A stretch of DNA of 23,808 nucleotides from Fluviibacter sp041311015 (GTDB taxonomy: Bacteria; Pseudomonadota; Gammaproteobacteria; Burkholderiales; Rhodocyclaceae). Made by a program: the position numbers and the translations under genes. The stretch is from positions 1 to 23,808 of the forward strand of contig JBFYKG010000014.1 of assembly GCA_041311015.1 (NCBI GenBank). Reading direction: 5' to 3'. The notes under the pieces are model-generated. The model was not told the DNA's origin. It did not search any database and saw only the letters and a list, made by a program, of their open reading frames with translations. Within the stretch, counting starts at the first letter, position 1, and every line of letters starts with the position of its first letter. This document shows, in pieces, positions 14,525-22,078 of the stretch.

Positions 14525-15905
14525 TGCTCACATCTCCGTTTTCTGCAACGCCCCACGACTGGATGGCATTGTTGTGATAGATCGATCGGGTGCCACGAAC
14601 GGCGCGCAGCTGGCCATACGTTGGCTGGACATAACCGGTGTCATCCACAGCACGCGACTGCAGAATGACCGGCTTGCCATCCCAGTTCCAAGGCAGGCTG
14701 AAGCGGGTCAGTGCCTTGGATTGAACCGGGGTTTCCAGCTTGGCGCGCTTCCAGTTGATGCCGCCATCGGTCGAGACGTCGACCTGTTTGACCTTGCCGC
14801 GGCCAGACCAGGCCAGGCCGGAGATCGTGTAGTAGCCCTTTTCAAGCAGCTTCTGGCCGCCCGACGGGGTACAGATAACCGATTTGCATTCCTGAACCGA
14901 GGTGTACTGGCGGTGCTGGCCGTCCGGCATCAGGTCGATGTAGTGAACCGCTTCGTCCTTCGTGCCATACGGCTGGTCACCGACTTCGATACGACGCAGC
15001 CACTTGACCCACGAAACGCCCTGTACGCCGGGCACAACTAGACGCAGTGGGTAACCGTTTTCCGGCCGCATCATTTCGCCGTTCATGCCGTAGGCGACGA
15101 TCACTTCGTCATTCAACACCATTTCCATCGGAATCGTACGCGTCATGGCAGAGCCGTCGGCACCTTCGGCCAGCACGAACTTCTTGCTCATGTCGGCGCC
15201 ACAGTCTTCCAGCAGCAAACGGAGTGGCACACCGGTAAATTCGCTACACGACAGCATGCCGTGTGTGTACTGAACGGTCGGAACGGCGACGTTACCCCAT
15301 TCCATACCCGTATTGGCGCCACACTCGATGAAGTGGATGCGCGAGACGAACGGCATGCGCATGATGTCGTCCATCGTGTAAACCTTGGGCTTTTTCACAA
15401 ACTCGGGGCTCGAGCCATTAACCATCAGGCGGTGCTGGGTCGGATCGATGTCATACCAGCCCTGGTGGTGGCGTTCGAAGTGCAGGCCCGAGGCGGTGAT
15501 GATGCCGAACATGCTTTGTAGCGGCGAGAACGACACACTGGACTGCGTGGTCTGCGTCAGGCCGGGGCTCTGGCGGCGGATGACTTCCGACTCGAACTTG
15601 GAGGGCAGGCCGTAAGGCGCTGTTGCAACCCCTTTACCCAGCGTAGTCGCCCAGGTTTGCGGTTGCAGGATGTACGGATCGCCACTAGCGGCATTGACTG
15701 CATCGCTGCCGTGGGCAAAAGCATGTCGACCGGTAACCGCAGCGACTGCCGCGGCCAGTGAGCCACGCAGGAAATTGCGCCGTCCCTGAGTGACTGCTTC
15801 GATTTCGGTGGGTGTCAGAAAGTTTTCGGGCGCCTTCTGAATTCGACCCGGCTGTTTCAGGCCTTCCGGTGTTTCAACCGGGGTCAGTTCCTCGTGTTTA
15901 GCCAT
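14508..15905 (-). CDS. soxC: Sulfane dehydrogenase molybdenum subunit SoxC
   Basis: A 465-residue sulfite-oxidase-family molybdoenzyme. With SoxD it oxidises the sulfane sulfur left on SoxY to the sulfone state. The Tat signal is G-R-R-N-F-L-R-G at 41-48, after an N-terminal extension of about 40 residues. The molybdenum ligand is Cys195 in F-I-E-C-G-A-N-T-G. H-F-E-R-H-H-Q-G at 142-149 is a cofactor-binding block, and the C-terminal third (K-Q-V-D-V-S-T-D-G-G and onward) is the dimerisation domain. Family members use Mo-molybdopterin without a nucleotide, which fits the moa/moe set nearby. It is the first gene of the minus-strand array, with an AAGGAG ribosome binding site. Confidence 0.97.
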   Translation of the reverse strand: MAKHEELTPVETPEGLKQPGRIQKAPENFLTPTEIEAVTQGRRNFLRGSLAAAVAAVTGRHAFAHGSDAVNAASGDPYILQPQTWATTLGKGVATAPYGLPSKFESEVIRRQSPGLTQTTQSSVSFSPLQSMFGIITASGLHFERHHQGWYDIDPTQHRLMVNGSSPEFVKKPKVYTMDDIMRMPFVSRIHFIECGANTGMEWGNVAVPTVQYTHGMLSCSEFTGVPLRLLLEDCGADMSKKFVLAEGADGSAMTRTIPMEMVLNDEVIVAYGMNGEMMRPENGYPLRLVVPGVQGVSWVKWLRRIEVGDQPYGTKDEAVHYIDLMPDGQHRQYTSVQECKSVICTPSGGQKLLEKGYYTISGLAWSGRGKVKQVDVSTDGGINWKRAKLETPVQSKALTRFSLPWNWDGKPVILQSRAVDDTGYVQPTYGQLRAVRGTRSIYHNNAIQSWGVAENGDVSNVQVL

Positions 15906-15942
15906 TGCAACTCCTTGTACCCTCAGAAAATTGTTTAAGTGG

Positions 15943-15970
15943 GATATAGTTTATGTTGAACTATACTGAA
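15943..15970 (-). promoter_or_regulatory. Putative sox promoter overlapping a palindromic operator
   Basis: A perfect inverted repeat, TATAGTT-N7-AACTATA (15945-15965), lies in the 84-bp gap between soxC and the divergent DsbC-like gene. On the minus strand TTCAGT (15965-15970) and TATATC (15943-15948) form a possible -35/-10 pair with a 16-bp spacer around the palindrome. On the plus strand TATACT (15962-15967) could be the -10 of the divergent gene. A repressor bound here would block both. In other sox operons the ArsR-family protein SoxR plays this role; no regulator gene is in the window. Confidence 0.55.
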
Positions 15971-15989
15971 CACCTGCCGCAGAAGCATC

Positions 15990-16568
15990 ATGCAGTGCAA
16001 TAATTCACCCATGATCCGACATCACTCTTTCTTTAAATCGGTGTTGCTGTTCGCAGCGCTGTCGCTGCCGGCGGCGGCGTTTTCTAGTGCCGCCGATGAC
16101 AAGGCCTTTGATAGTCTCCATTTCAACTGGAAAGCCTTACGGCTTGCTGACGCCATCAAGGAGGTCCGCGGGGATGGGGCCCGTGTCATCGCCGTATTTA
16201 CGGAGCCCGAGTGCGGGTACTGCCGCAAGTACGAAAAGACGCTGGCTCAGGTCGATAACGTGACCATCTACCGATTTTTGATGCCACTCGATCCGAACCG
16301 GAGCAGGGCGTCAGTGACCGTCTGGTGTGCCGGGGATACCGATGAGCAACGGCTTGAGGCGCTCACCGTGGCGATGCAGAACCGGGGCCGTATAGCCGGA
16401 CCGGATCGTTGTGCCAATCCGATCACGGCCAATGTCCGGTTTGCAAAACAGCAGAATATTTATCTGACCCCAACCACCATCGGTGCCGATGGCCGGATTG
16501 TGCAGGGTTACCTGCCTTTGGTGAATCTCGAACAATGGTTGTCCGGCAAGGGTGCATTTGCGCCCTGA
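15990..16568 (+). CDS. Periplasmic DsbC-like thioredoxin-fold protein
   Basis: A 192-residue protein with a signal peptide and a thioredoxin fold resembling the catalytic domain of DsbC/DsbG, without their N-terminal dimerisation domain. Active site C-G-Y-C at 75-78; V-W-C-A-G-D at 111-116 and C-A-N-P-I at 141-145 match the second, structural disulfide of DsbC; cis-proline in T-P-T at 160-162; then A-D-G-R and G-Y-L before the C-terminal helix. It probably reduces or isomerises disulfides on periplasmic Sox proteins, comparable to SoxS/SoxW thioredoxins in other clusters. Its reductant (CcdA/DsbD/SoxV) is not in the window. The start could instead be the ATG at 16011, which gives a shorter signal peptide; neither has a strong ribosome binding site. 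It is divergent from soxC. Confidence 0.85.
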   Translation: MQCNNSPMIRHHSFFKSVLLFAALSLPAAAFSSAADDKAFDSLHFNWKALRLADAIKEVRGDGARVIAVFTEPECGYCRKYEKTLAQVDNVTIYRFLMPLDPNRSRASVTVWCAGDTDEQRLEALTVAMQNRGRIAGPDRCANPITANVRFAKQQNIYLTPTTIGADGRIVQGYLPLVNLEQWLSGKGAFAP

Positions 16569-16575
16569 AAACAAA

Positions 16576-16595
16576 AAACGGGCCGAAGCCCGTTT
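16576..16595. terminator. Bidirectional intrinsic terminator
   Basis: An 8-bp GC-rich stem, AAACGGGC with GCCCGTTT, around the tetraloop CGAA. The plus strand continues GTTTGTTTG, and the minus strand runs into TTTTTTGT. It starts 8 bases after the stop of the DsbC-like gene and faces the convergent rhodanese gene, so it can end both transcripts. Confidence 0.85.
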
Positions 16596-16616
16596 GTTTG
16601 TAAACGACCGGATTGA

Positions 16617-17186
16617 TCAGAAGTCGCCTTCGACAATCGGGAAGCCCAGAGCGGCCCAGTCGAGCATGCCACCACGGTAGTAGTAGATCTTGTTGACCGG
16701 GAAGCCGTCACGCGTCATAGCAGCGATCGCGGTCGGGCTTTGTGGGCAGACAGGACCATTACAAAAGGCGTAGACTTTCTTGGCCTTGCTGCAGTCCCAC
16801 TTGGCGCCTTTCTTGGCGCAACCCAGTTCGTCCAAGCGGTTCGCCACTTCGGTGTATGGGATGTGGTAGGTGTTCGGGATCGTACCCTTGACGCGGTCGT
16901 TCGGTTCGCGCATATCAACGATCAGCACGTCCTTGTCGTTCATGCCCTCGAGCATTTCGATTTCAGTAATTGGCGTGACGCCCTTCTGCGGGATCAGAGG
17001 CTGCAGCCAGCCGGCGTTTTTGGCGCAGGGGGTCATCGTACGGGTAATGGTGTACGGCCCTTTTTTGGTCTGGATGACGAATTCCTTGCTCTCGCCAATG
17101 ATGCGCAGCTTTTCAGGTGCCGCAGTCTGGGCTGAGGCGGTGACCGCGACAGCGGCAAGGATGATGCCGGTAATGATTTTCTTCAT
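16617..17186 (-). CDS. Exported rhodanese-like sulfurtransferase
   Basis: A 189-residue protein with a Sec signal peptide (residues 1-20) and a single rhodanese domain in its second half: V-L-I-V-D-M-R-E-P at 87-95, H-I-P-Y at 108-111, active-site loop F-C-N-G-P-V-C-P-Q-S at 141-150 (Cys142, with a second Cys147), and Y-Y-R-G-G-M-L-D-W at 169-177. An N-terminal region of about 50 residues carries Cys54; Cys123 and Cys132 lie just before the active site. It would move sulfane sulfur in the periplasm, or bind it. The start at 17186 has an AAGGAGA site; the frame is open 16 codons further upstream. It lies 117 bp after pntB, with a promoter of its own, and is convergent with the DsbC-like gene. 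Confidence 0.87.
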   Translation of the reverse strand: MKKIITGIILAAVAVTASAQTAAPEKLRIIGESKEFVIQTKKGPYTITRTMTPCAKNAGWLQPLIPQKGVTPITEIEMLEGMNDKDVLIVDMREPNDRVKGTIPNTYHIPYTEVANRLDELGCAKKGAKWDCSKAKKVYAFCNGPVCPQSPTAIAAMTRDGFPVNKIYYYRGGMLDWAALGFPIVEGDF

Positions 17187-17242
17187 GAATGTCTCCTTGT
17201 GTTTTTGTCTGATCTGGCCCTGTACCGGGTCCATGCAGTCAG

Positions 17243-17272
17243 TTTATATCACGTAACACCATGATTTGTGAA
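17243..17272 (-). promoter_or_regulatory. Putative sigma-70 promoter for the rhodanese gene
   Basis: On the minus strand TTCACA (17267-17272) and TATAAA (17243-17248) are separated by 18 bp, each one base from consensus. This would give a leader of roughly 50 bases before the ATG at 17186. Confidence 0.5.
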
Positions 17273-17303
17273 AGTGTCCAGGCTGGTCCGGGTTGGTTTA
17301 AAA

Positions 17304-18677
17304 CTAGCCCAGGGCCTTGAGGTTCTGGATAATCTCTCCGACCACGGGTTGTGCATCGCCGTAAAGCATCCGGCAGTTATCGGTATAGAACAGGGCATTC
17401 TCGATGCCGGAATACCCCGCGCCCTTACCGCGTTTCACCACGATGACGTTCTGCGCCATATCGGCATCCAGAATAGGCATGCCGTATATCGGGCTGGATT
17501 TATCGGTGCGTGCCACCGGATTCACCACATCGTTGGCACCAATAACGAGTGCTACATCGCATTGCGGGAACTCGCCATTGATTTCTTCCAGGTCGAAGAT
17601 CTTGTCATAAGGAACACCCGCTTCCGCCAGAAGCACGTTCATATGACCCGGCATACGTCCAGCCACCGGATGGATGGCGAACTTGACCTCGACCCCCGCT
17701 TCTTCAAGCAGGGCGGTCATCTCCCAGACCTTGTGCTGGGCGTGGGCAACGGCCATGCCGTATCCGGGGATGATGATCACCTTGCTGGCATAACGCATCA
17801 TGGCGGCCGCATCGACCGGGCCTACTTCTTTCATGGTGCCTTCGATGGCCTGGCCGCCATCGCCGCTGCCCGTCATGGGCGTGAAGAGGATGTTGGTTAT
17901 TGGCCGGTTCATGGCCTTGGCCATCAGCTGGGTCAGGAGTGTACCCGCCGCACCTACGACGATACCGGCGATGATGAGTGCCGGGTTGCCGAGTACATAG
18001 CCTTCGAAGCCGACCGCCAGACCCGTAAACGCATTGAACAGCGAAATCACTACGGGCATATCCGCGCCACCAATTGGCAGCGTCACCACCAGACCAAGCA
18101 GCAGGGCCACAAAGAAAAATACGTAAATCAACTCGGGCTGTGCCGGTGCCATGATGACCATAGCAATGCCGAGTAGGGCAGACACCAAGGCCAGAATGAC
18201 ATTGACGGCATTCTGAGCGGGAAGCCGGTGGGCTTTTTTGAGGACCCCCTGTAGTTTGGCCCACGCCACGCAGGAACCGGTGAATGAGACGGCACCAATG
18301 AGGGCCCCAATCACAGCCAGCACTGTGACTGTGGTCGAATGGACGTCACCTCGAACGAACTCGATGGCGGCGATAGCTGCAGCAGCCCCGCCACCCATGC
18401 CGTTGTAGATGGCAACCATCTGCGGCATGTCGGTCATCTGCACCTTTTTGCCGGAGATCCAGGCAGCCGCGCCACCGAGCAGCAGGGCTGCCAGCATGAG
18501 CGCAAGATTGTGAAGGCCCGGAACGAAGAATGTGCCGGCGATTGCGACGAGCATGCCATAGCCGGCCCAGACGATGCCCTTGCGCGCCGTAACGGGCGAG
18601 CTCATGCCCTTGAGGCCGACGATAAAGAGGACTGCCCCTAGAAACCAGGCGCCTTGTACGTAGATGGGGAGCGACAT
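17304..18677 (-). CDS. pntB: NAD(P) transhydrogenase subunit beta
   Basis: A 457-residue inner-membrane protein of the proton-translocating transhydrogenase, which makes NADPH from NADH using the proton gradient. The first 270 or so residues are hydrophobic membrane segments; the last 180 are the NADP-binding domain III, with G-Y-G-M-A-V-A-H-A-Q at 304-313, H-P-V-A-G-R-M-P-G-H-M-N, G-A-N-D-V-V-N-P and Y-T-D-N-C-R-M-L-Y-G-D-A. Its ATG follows the pntA2 stop directly (TAAATG), so the genes are coupled. Confidence 0.96.
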   Translation of the reverse strand: MSLPIYVQGAWFLGAVLFIVGLKGMSSPVTARKGIVWAGYGMLVAIAGTFFVPGLHNLALMLAALLLGGAAAWISGKKVQMTDMPQMVAIYNGMGGGAAAAIAAIEFVRGDVHSTTVTVLAVIGALIGAVSFTGSCVAWAKLQGVLKKAHRLPAQNAVNVILALVSALLGIAMVIMAPAQPELIYVFFFVALLLGLVVTLPIGGADMPVVISLFNAFTGLAVGFEGYVLGNPALIIAGIVVGAAGTLLTQLMAKAMNRPITNILFTPMTGSGDGGQAIEGTMKEVGPVDAAAMMRYASKVIIIPGYGMAVAHAQHKVWEMTALLEEAGVEVKFAIHPVAGRMPGHMNVLLAEAGVPYDKIFDLEEINGEFPQCDVALVIGANDVVNPVARTDKSSPIYGMPILDADMAQNVIVVKRGKGAGYSGIENALFYTDNCRMLYGDAQPVVGEIIQNLKALG

Positions 18678-18965
18678 TTAGGCTTCCTCCTTCTTCTTGA
18701 ACATGCCAAGCATGCGCTCGGTCACCACGTATCCCCCGGCCGCATTGGCAGCGCCCAGTGCCACGGCAAAGAAACCGATGGCCTGTTCGGTCACGGTTTC
18801 GGCATGGCCCAAGGCAATCATGGCCCCGACGACAACGACCCCGTGAATAAAGTTGGAGCCTGACATCAGCGGGGTATGCAGTATGACGGGCACCTTCGCG
18901 ATGATTTCATAGCCGGTAAAAGCCGCCAGCATAAAGATGTATAAGGCCAGCATTTCGCTCATCAT
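18678..18965 (-). CDS. pntAB: NAD(P) transhydrogenase subunit alpha, membrane part (PntA2)
   Basis: A 95-residue membrane protein with three to four hydrophobic segments, matching the membrane domain that is the C-terminal part of PntA in E. coli. Here it is a separate subunit, as in Rhodospirillum rubrum. T-G-Y-E-I-I-A-K-V-P at 17-26, H-T-P-L-M-S-G-S-N at 30-38 and G-I-H/H-G-V-V-V-V-G-A-type residues at 41-48 fit the family. The start overlaps the end of the pntA1 gene by 4 bp. Confidence 0.93.
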   Translation of the reverse strand: MMSEMLALYIFMLAAFTGYEIIAKVPVILHTPLMSGSNFIHGVVVVGAMIALGHAETVTEQAIGFFAVALGAANAAGGYVVTERMLGMFKKKEEA

Positions 18966-20089
18966 GCGTCTCCCATTATGGTCTTAACGTTCGGGTGTAC
19001 CGTCTTGCCGGCATGGCACAGGGCAGTCTGGGCTATGACCTCATCGTCCCAGTCCAGCGTCAGAACGCCGTCCTTGATAAACGGCGAGATGAAGTTGTAC
19101 AGGTTACGGCTAAACAGCTCCGAGGCATGTGTTGGCATACGCGATGGCAGATTCAACGGGCCGTGAATGTTGACGTCGTTGGCGATGATGTGTTCGCCGG
19201 CCTGGGTCAGTTCACAGTTGCCGCCAGATTCGGCCGCCATGTCGACAATGATCGCGCCATATTTCATTCGGGCGATCATGCTGCGGGTAATAATGACGGG
19301 CGCCTTTTTGCCCGGAATAGCTGCAGTGGTAATGACCACGTCAGCCGCAGCGACAGCCTTGGCCAGTTTTTCGGCCTGCTGGGCCTTTTCTTCGTCCGTG
19401 AGTTCGCGGGCATAGCCTCCGGAGCCATCGGCCGAAACGCCGGTATCGACAAATTTGGCACCCAGGGATTCGATCTGCTCTTTGGCGGCTGCCCGTACGT
19501 CGTAGGCTTCTACCATGGCTCCCAGGCGTTTACAGGTCGCGATGGCCTGGAGGCCGGCCACGCCGGCACCGATGACCAAAACGCGCGCAGGGCGGATCGT
19601 TCCGGCAGCCGTGGTGAGCATCGGAAAGAATTTAGTGCAGCGGGCTGCAGCAATCAGCCCGCACTGGTATCCGGAGCAGGCACCCTGAGAGGAGAGTACA
19701 TCCATGCTCTGGGCGCGCGATATCCGCGGTAATAGCTCCATGGCAAAAACCGTCAGTCGCTTCCGATTGAATGCGTCAATGCGTTCACGGCTTTCATACG
19801 GGCGCATCAGTCCCATCAGGATGGCACCTTCAGGCATGGCTTCGATGTCCGCCAGCGTTGGTGGCGTGATGCTCAGAATCAGTTGGGCGTTCTGATAGGC
19901 CGTTTTCGGACCATCAACAAATGAAACGCCTTCGTAATCCGTATCGATGAAATGACTCTCGGCCCCGGCACTCTGTTCGATGACAAGATCCGCCCCGAGC
20001 GTCTTGAACTTCTTTGCGGTCTCCGGCGCAAGCGCAACCCGCTTTTCGCCGTTTTCCCGTTCCTTGATGACTGCAATTCTGAGTGGCAT
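18962..20089 (-). CDS. pntAA: NAD(P) transhydrogenase subunit alpha, NAD-binding part (PntA1)
   Basis: A 375-residue soluble subunit (domain I) that binds NADH on the cytoplasmic side. Motifs: E-R-x-x-G-E-K-R-V-A-L at 10-20, P-R-I-S-R-A-Q-S-M-D-V-L-S-S-Q at 121-135, Rossmann loop G-A-G-V-A-G-L at 174-180, and E-A-Y-D-V-R at 194-199. The segment after S-S-Q (G-A-C-S-G-Y-Q-C) has two cysteines. It is the first of three coupled pnt genes, 47 bp downstream of the DUF3422 gene, and probably transcribed with it. Confidence 0.95.
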   Translation of the reverse strand: MPLRIAVIKERENGEKRVALAPETAKKFKTLGADLVIEQSAGAESHFIDTDYEGVSFVDGPKTAYQNAQLILSITPPTLADIEAMPEGAILMGLMRPYESRERIDAFNRKRLTVFAMELLPRISRAQSMDVLSSQGACSGYQCGLIAAARCTKFFPMLTTAAGTIRPARVLVIGAGVAGLQAIATCKRLGAMVEAYDVRAAAKEQIESLGAKFVDTGVSADGSGGYARELTDEEKAQQAEKLAKAVAAADVVITTAAIPGKKAPVIITRSMIARMKYGAIIVDMAAESGGNCELTQAGEHIIANDVNIHGPLNLPSRMPTHASELFSRNLYNFISPFIKDGVLTLDWDDEVIAQTALCHAGKTVHPNVKTIMGDA

Positions 20090-20136
20090 CCTGACCCCCG
20101 GAAGATAATGGTTCGTTGAGCGACCTTAATGTTGTC

Positions 20137-21474
20137 CTACTTGAAACTGTTGCGAATTTTTCTGGTCAGTAATCCAACCATGAGCAGTATGACTGGTGTG
20201 GCGATGCCTGTTGCGAGCTCGACATCATTGAGCATGCCCAGGGTTTTCATGGCCTTGAAGACATAACCGGCCAGGCCGATGCCATAGTAGCTGATCGCCA
20301 CAATCGACAGACCTTCCACTGCCTGCTGCAGGTGGAGCTGGTGCTTCGAGCGTTTTTCCATGGATGCCAGAAGCTGAGAGTTCTGGGCCTCGCGGGCGAT
20401 TTCAACCCGGGTTTGCAGCAATTGTCCGATCCGGGAGACGCGGTGTGAGGTTTCCCTGATCCGGTGGGAAAAGGTGCTGCAGGTCTTCATCGCAGGCAAC
20501 AGTCGACGCTCCATGAACTCGCCAAAGCCCTGCATGCCCGAAAGATTGGTCTCGCGCAGATCTTCGATCCGACGTTGTACCAGCTGGAAGTAGGCATCGC
20601 TTGCCGAGAGACGGTACTGTGTGCTGGAAGACAGCGCTTCGATGGCTGAGGAGATTTCAGAAATCTGCTGTTGCAGCACCAGGTCTTTGATCTGGGCGCT
20701 CCCAGCGTCAACCTGGGCTTCGGCCAGTTCACGACTGACCTCAATGATGGCCTGTTCTTGTGCAGCAAGCACCGGAAAGGCGGCCTGGGCCTCCGGTAGG
20801 GCAAGTAAGGCCATCATCCGGTAGGTTTCAATTTCAACCAGGCCCTGAAGCTGGCGTCCGGCCTGACGGGAGCCCATGTCCCGGTTCATAAACAGCAGTT
20901 TGGTTTTGCCATCCTGATCTATACGGAAGTCGGTAAATGCAGCGCCTGTCTCATGGGCAATCTGGCTCCCGATGACCGTATGGCCGTTGAAGTAGGGGGC
21001 GACTTCATGGACAGAGGGAATTCGCTCTGCCTGACATACCCGGATATTCATGGCGACCAGTAGTTGCCCCGGAAGACGGGGGATCCACTGATCCAGATTG
21101 CAGTGGAACGTCGGTTTGCAGTAGGGGTCGTTGGTTGCCGTCTGCTGAAAGAACCACCAGGAGGAGAATTCGCTATGTCGCTCGTATTTGACGCGGAACC
21201 TGAGGGCGTCATCCGGACTTTCGCAGATAGCTGGGTTCACAGCCACGTCAAACTCGATATTGTTTCCCTGGAGTAGGGGGCATGCGTCACCGCCGAGCGA
21301 GTCGCACAGGTCGCGGATGATCACTTCTTCCTGAAGCCGCTTCCCTTCCGTGTGCGTCAGCGCTAGATAGAGTATGTGCTCGTTGGGCCACAATGCCACA
21401 GGCGGACGCGCATGCAATTCGTCATTGAGACGAATGCGGTTTGGGTGGCTTTCCGGTAGGCGAAATTGATTCAT
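20137..21474 (-). CDS. DUF3422 family membrane-anchored protein
   Basis: A 445-residue protein. The N-terminus (residues about 12-27, R-I-R-L-N-D-E-L-H-A-R-P-P) is the hallmark of DUF3422 proteins. The middle is largely helical with long charged stretches (about 230-390) that could form coiled coils. Two hydrophobic segments near the C-terminus (about 395-415 and 420-438), followed by a basic tail (R-K-I-R-N-S-F-K), suggest a membrane anchor with most of the protein in the cytoplasm. No function is known to me. It precedes pntA1 by 47 bp in the same direction. The ribosome binding site is weak (GGAAAC). Confidence 0.85.
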   Translation of the reverse strand: MNQFRLPESHPNRIRLNDELHARPPVALWPNEHILYLALTHTEGKRLQEEVIIRDLCDSLGGDACPLLQGNNIEFDVAVNPAICESPDDALRFRVKYERHSEFSSWWFFQQTATNDPYCKPTFHCNLDQWIPRLPGQLLVAMNIRVCQAERIPSVHEVAPYFNGHTVIGSQIAHETGAAFTDFRIDQDGKTKLLFMNRDMGSRQAGRQLQGLVEIETYRMMALLALPEAQAAFPVLAAQEQAIIEVSRELAEAQVDAGSAQIKDLVLQQQISEISSAIEALSSSTQYRLSASDAYFQLVQRRIEDLRETNLSGMQGFGEFMERRLLPAMKTCSTFSHRIRETSHRVSRIGQLLQTRVEIAREAQNSQLLASMEKRSKHQLHLQQAVEGLSIVAISYYGIGLAGYVFKAMKTLGMLNDVELATGIATPVILLMVGLLTRKIRNSFK

Positions 21475-21528
21475 GTTTCCATATACTACATAACATGAAA
21501 CTAATTTCCTACAGCTAAATTATTGCTG

Positions 21529-21557
21529 CACTGCGGTCTTCCAGTAGGACCTCAGTG
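21529..21557 (-). terminator. Hairpin downstream of moaE
   Basis: A 10-bp stem with one mismatch (CACTGCGGTC at 21529-21538 with GACCTCAGTG at 21548-21557) and a 9-base loop lies 16 bases past the moaE stop. There is no good T-run, so it could be a factor-dependent terminator or a 3'-end stabilising structure. Confidence 0.45.
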
Positions 21558-21573
21558 GGGTGCGGTGAGGTGC

Positions 21574-22077
21574 TTAGGCTGGTTTACAGCAGCCTTCGCT
21601 GGAATGTGCGGTCAGTTCGTCATCATCAACCGGGCCATGCGAACAGAGTGCGTGCCCCTGAACCCAGTCGCTATCCCCATCAACATAATGTTCCTGTTTC
21701 CAGATGGGCGCCCGGTGCTTGATCTGTTCGATAATGAAGCGGCAGGCTTTGAAAGATTCGTCGCGATGCGGGGAACTGACCGCAATCAGGATGCTGGTGC
21801 CGCCAATGTCCAGCCGACCCTTGAAGTGTTCGATATAGATATTGAGTGCGTCACCCCATTTCTGGCGTGACTCAGATGCGAGCTCGTTAAAGGTATTGAT
21901 TGTGAGCGCCTCAAATACATCATAAGAGACGCCCTTAACGGCTTTGCCCAGATTGTGATTGCGGACTGTGCCGATAAAGACATCCGCAGCACCATGGGCC
22001 GCATCGGCAACAAAATTGACCGAGGCTTCAACCGAGATTGGTGATGTCGCAACGCCCGTATAGGTTTTGCCGCTCAT
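21574..22077 (-). CDS. moaE: Molybdopterin synthase catalytic subunit MoaE
   Basis: A 167-residue protein that, with thiocarboxylated MoaD, converts cPMP to molybdopterin. Motifs: F-I-G-T-V-R-N-H-N-L-G at 34-44, H-F-K-G-R-L-D-I-G at 84-92, S-P-H-R at 102-105, A-C-R-F-I-I-E at 111-117, and catalytic Lys120 and Lys127 in I-K-H-R-A-P-I-W-K-Q-E. It is about 17 residues longer than E. coli MoaE; the extra tail has Cys145 and a C-C pair (164-165) close to the C-terminus. It starts 1 bp after moaD. Confidence 0.96.
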   Translation of the reverse strand: MSGKTYTGVATSPISVEASVNFVADAAHGAADVFIGTVRNHNLGKAVKGVSYDVFEALTINTFNELASESRQKWGDALNIYIEHFKGRLDIGGTSILIAVSSPHRDESFKACRFIIEQIKHRAPIWKQEHYVDGDSDWVQGHALCSHGPVDDDELTAHSSEGCCKPA

Positions 22078-22078
22078 C

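Noticed and set aside
13949..14668. Open frame opposite soxD and the end of soxC
   Set aside because: No ribosome binding site or domain; soxC and soxD motifs on the other strand account for the sequence.
17268..18176. 302-codon open frame opposite pntB
   Set aside because: The translation is His/Arg/Gly-rich without any motif and is a mirror of the pntB codons.
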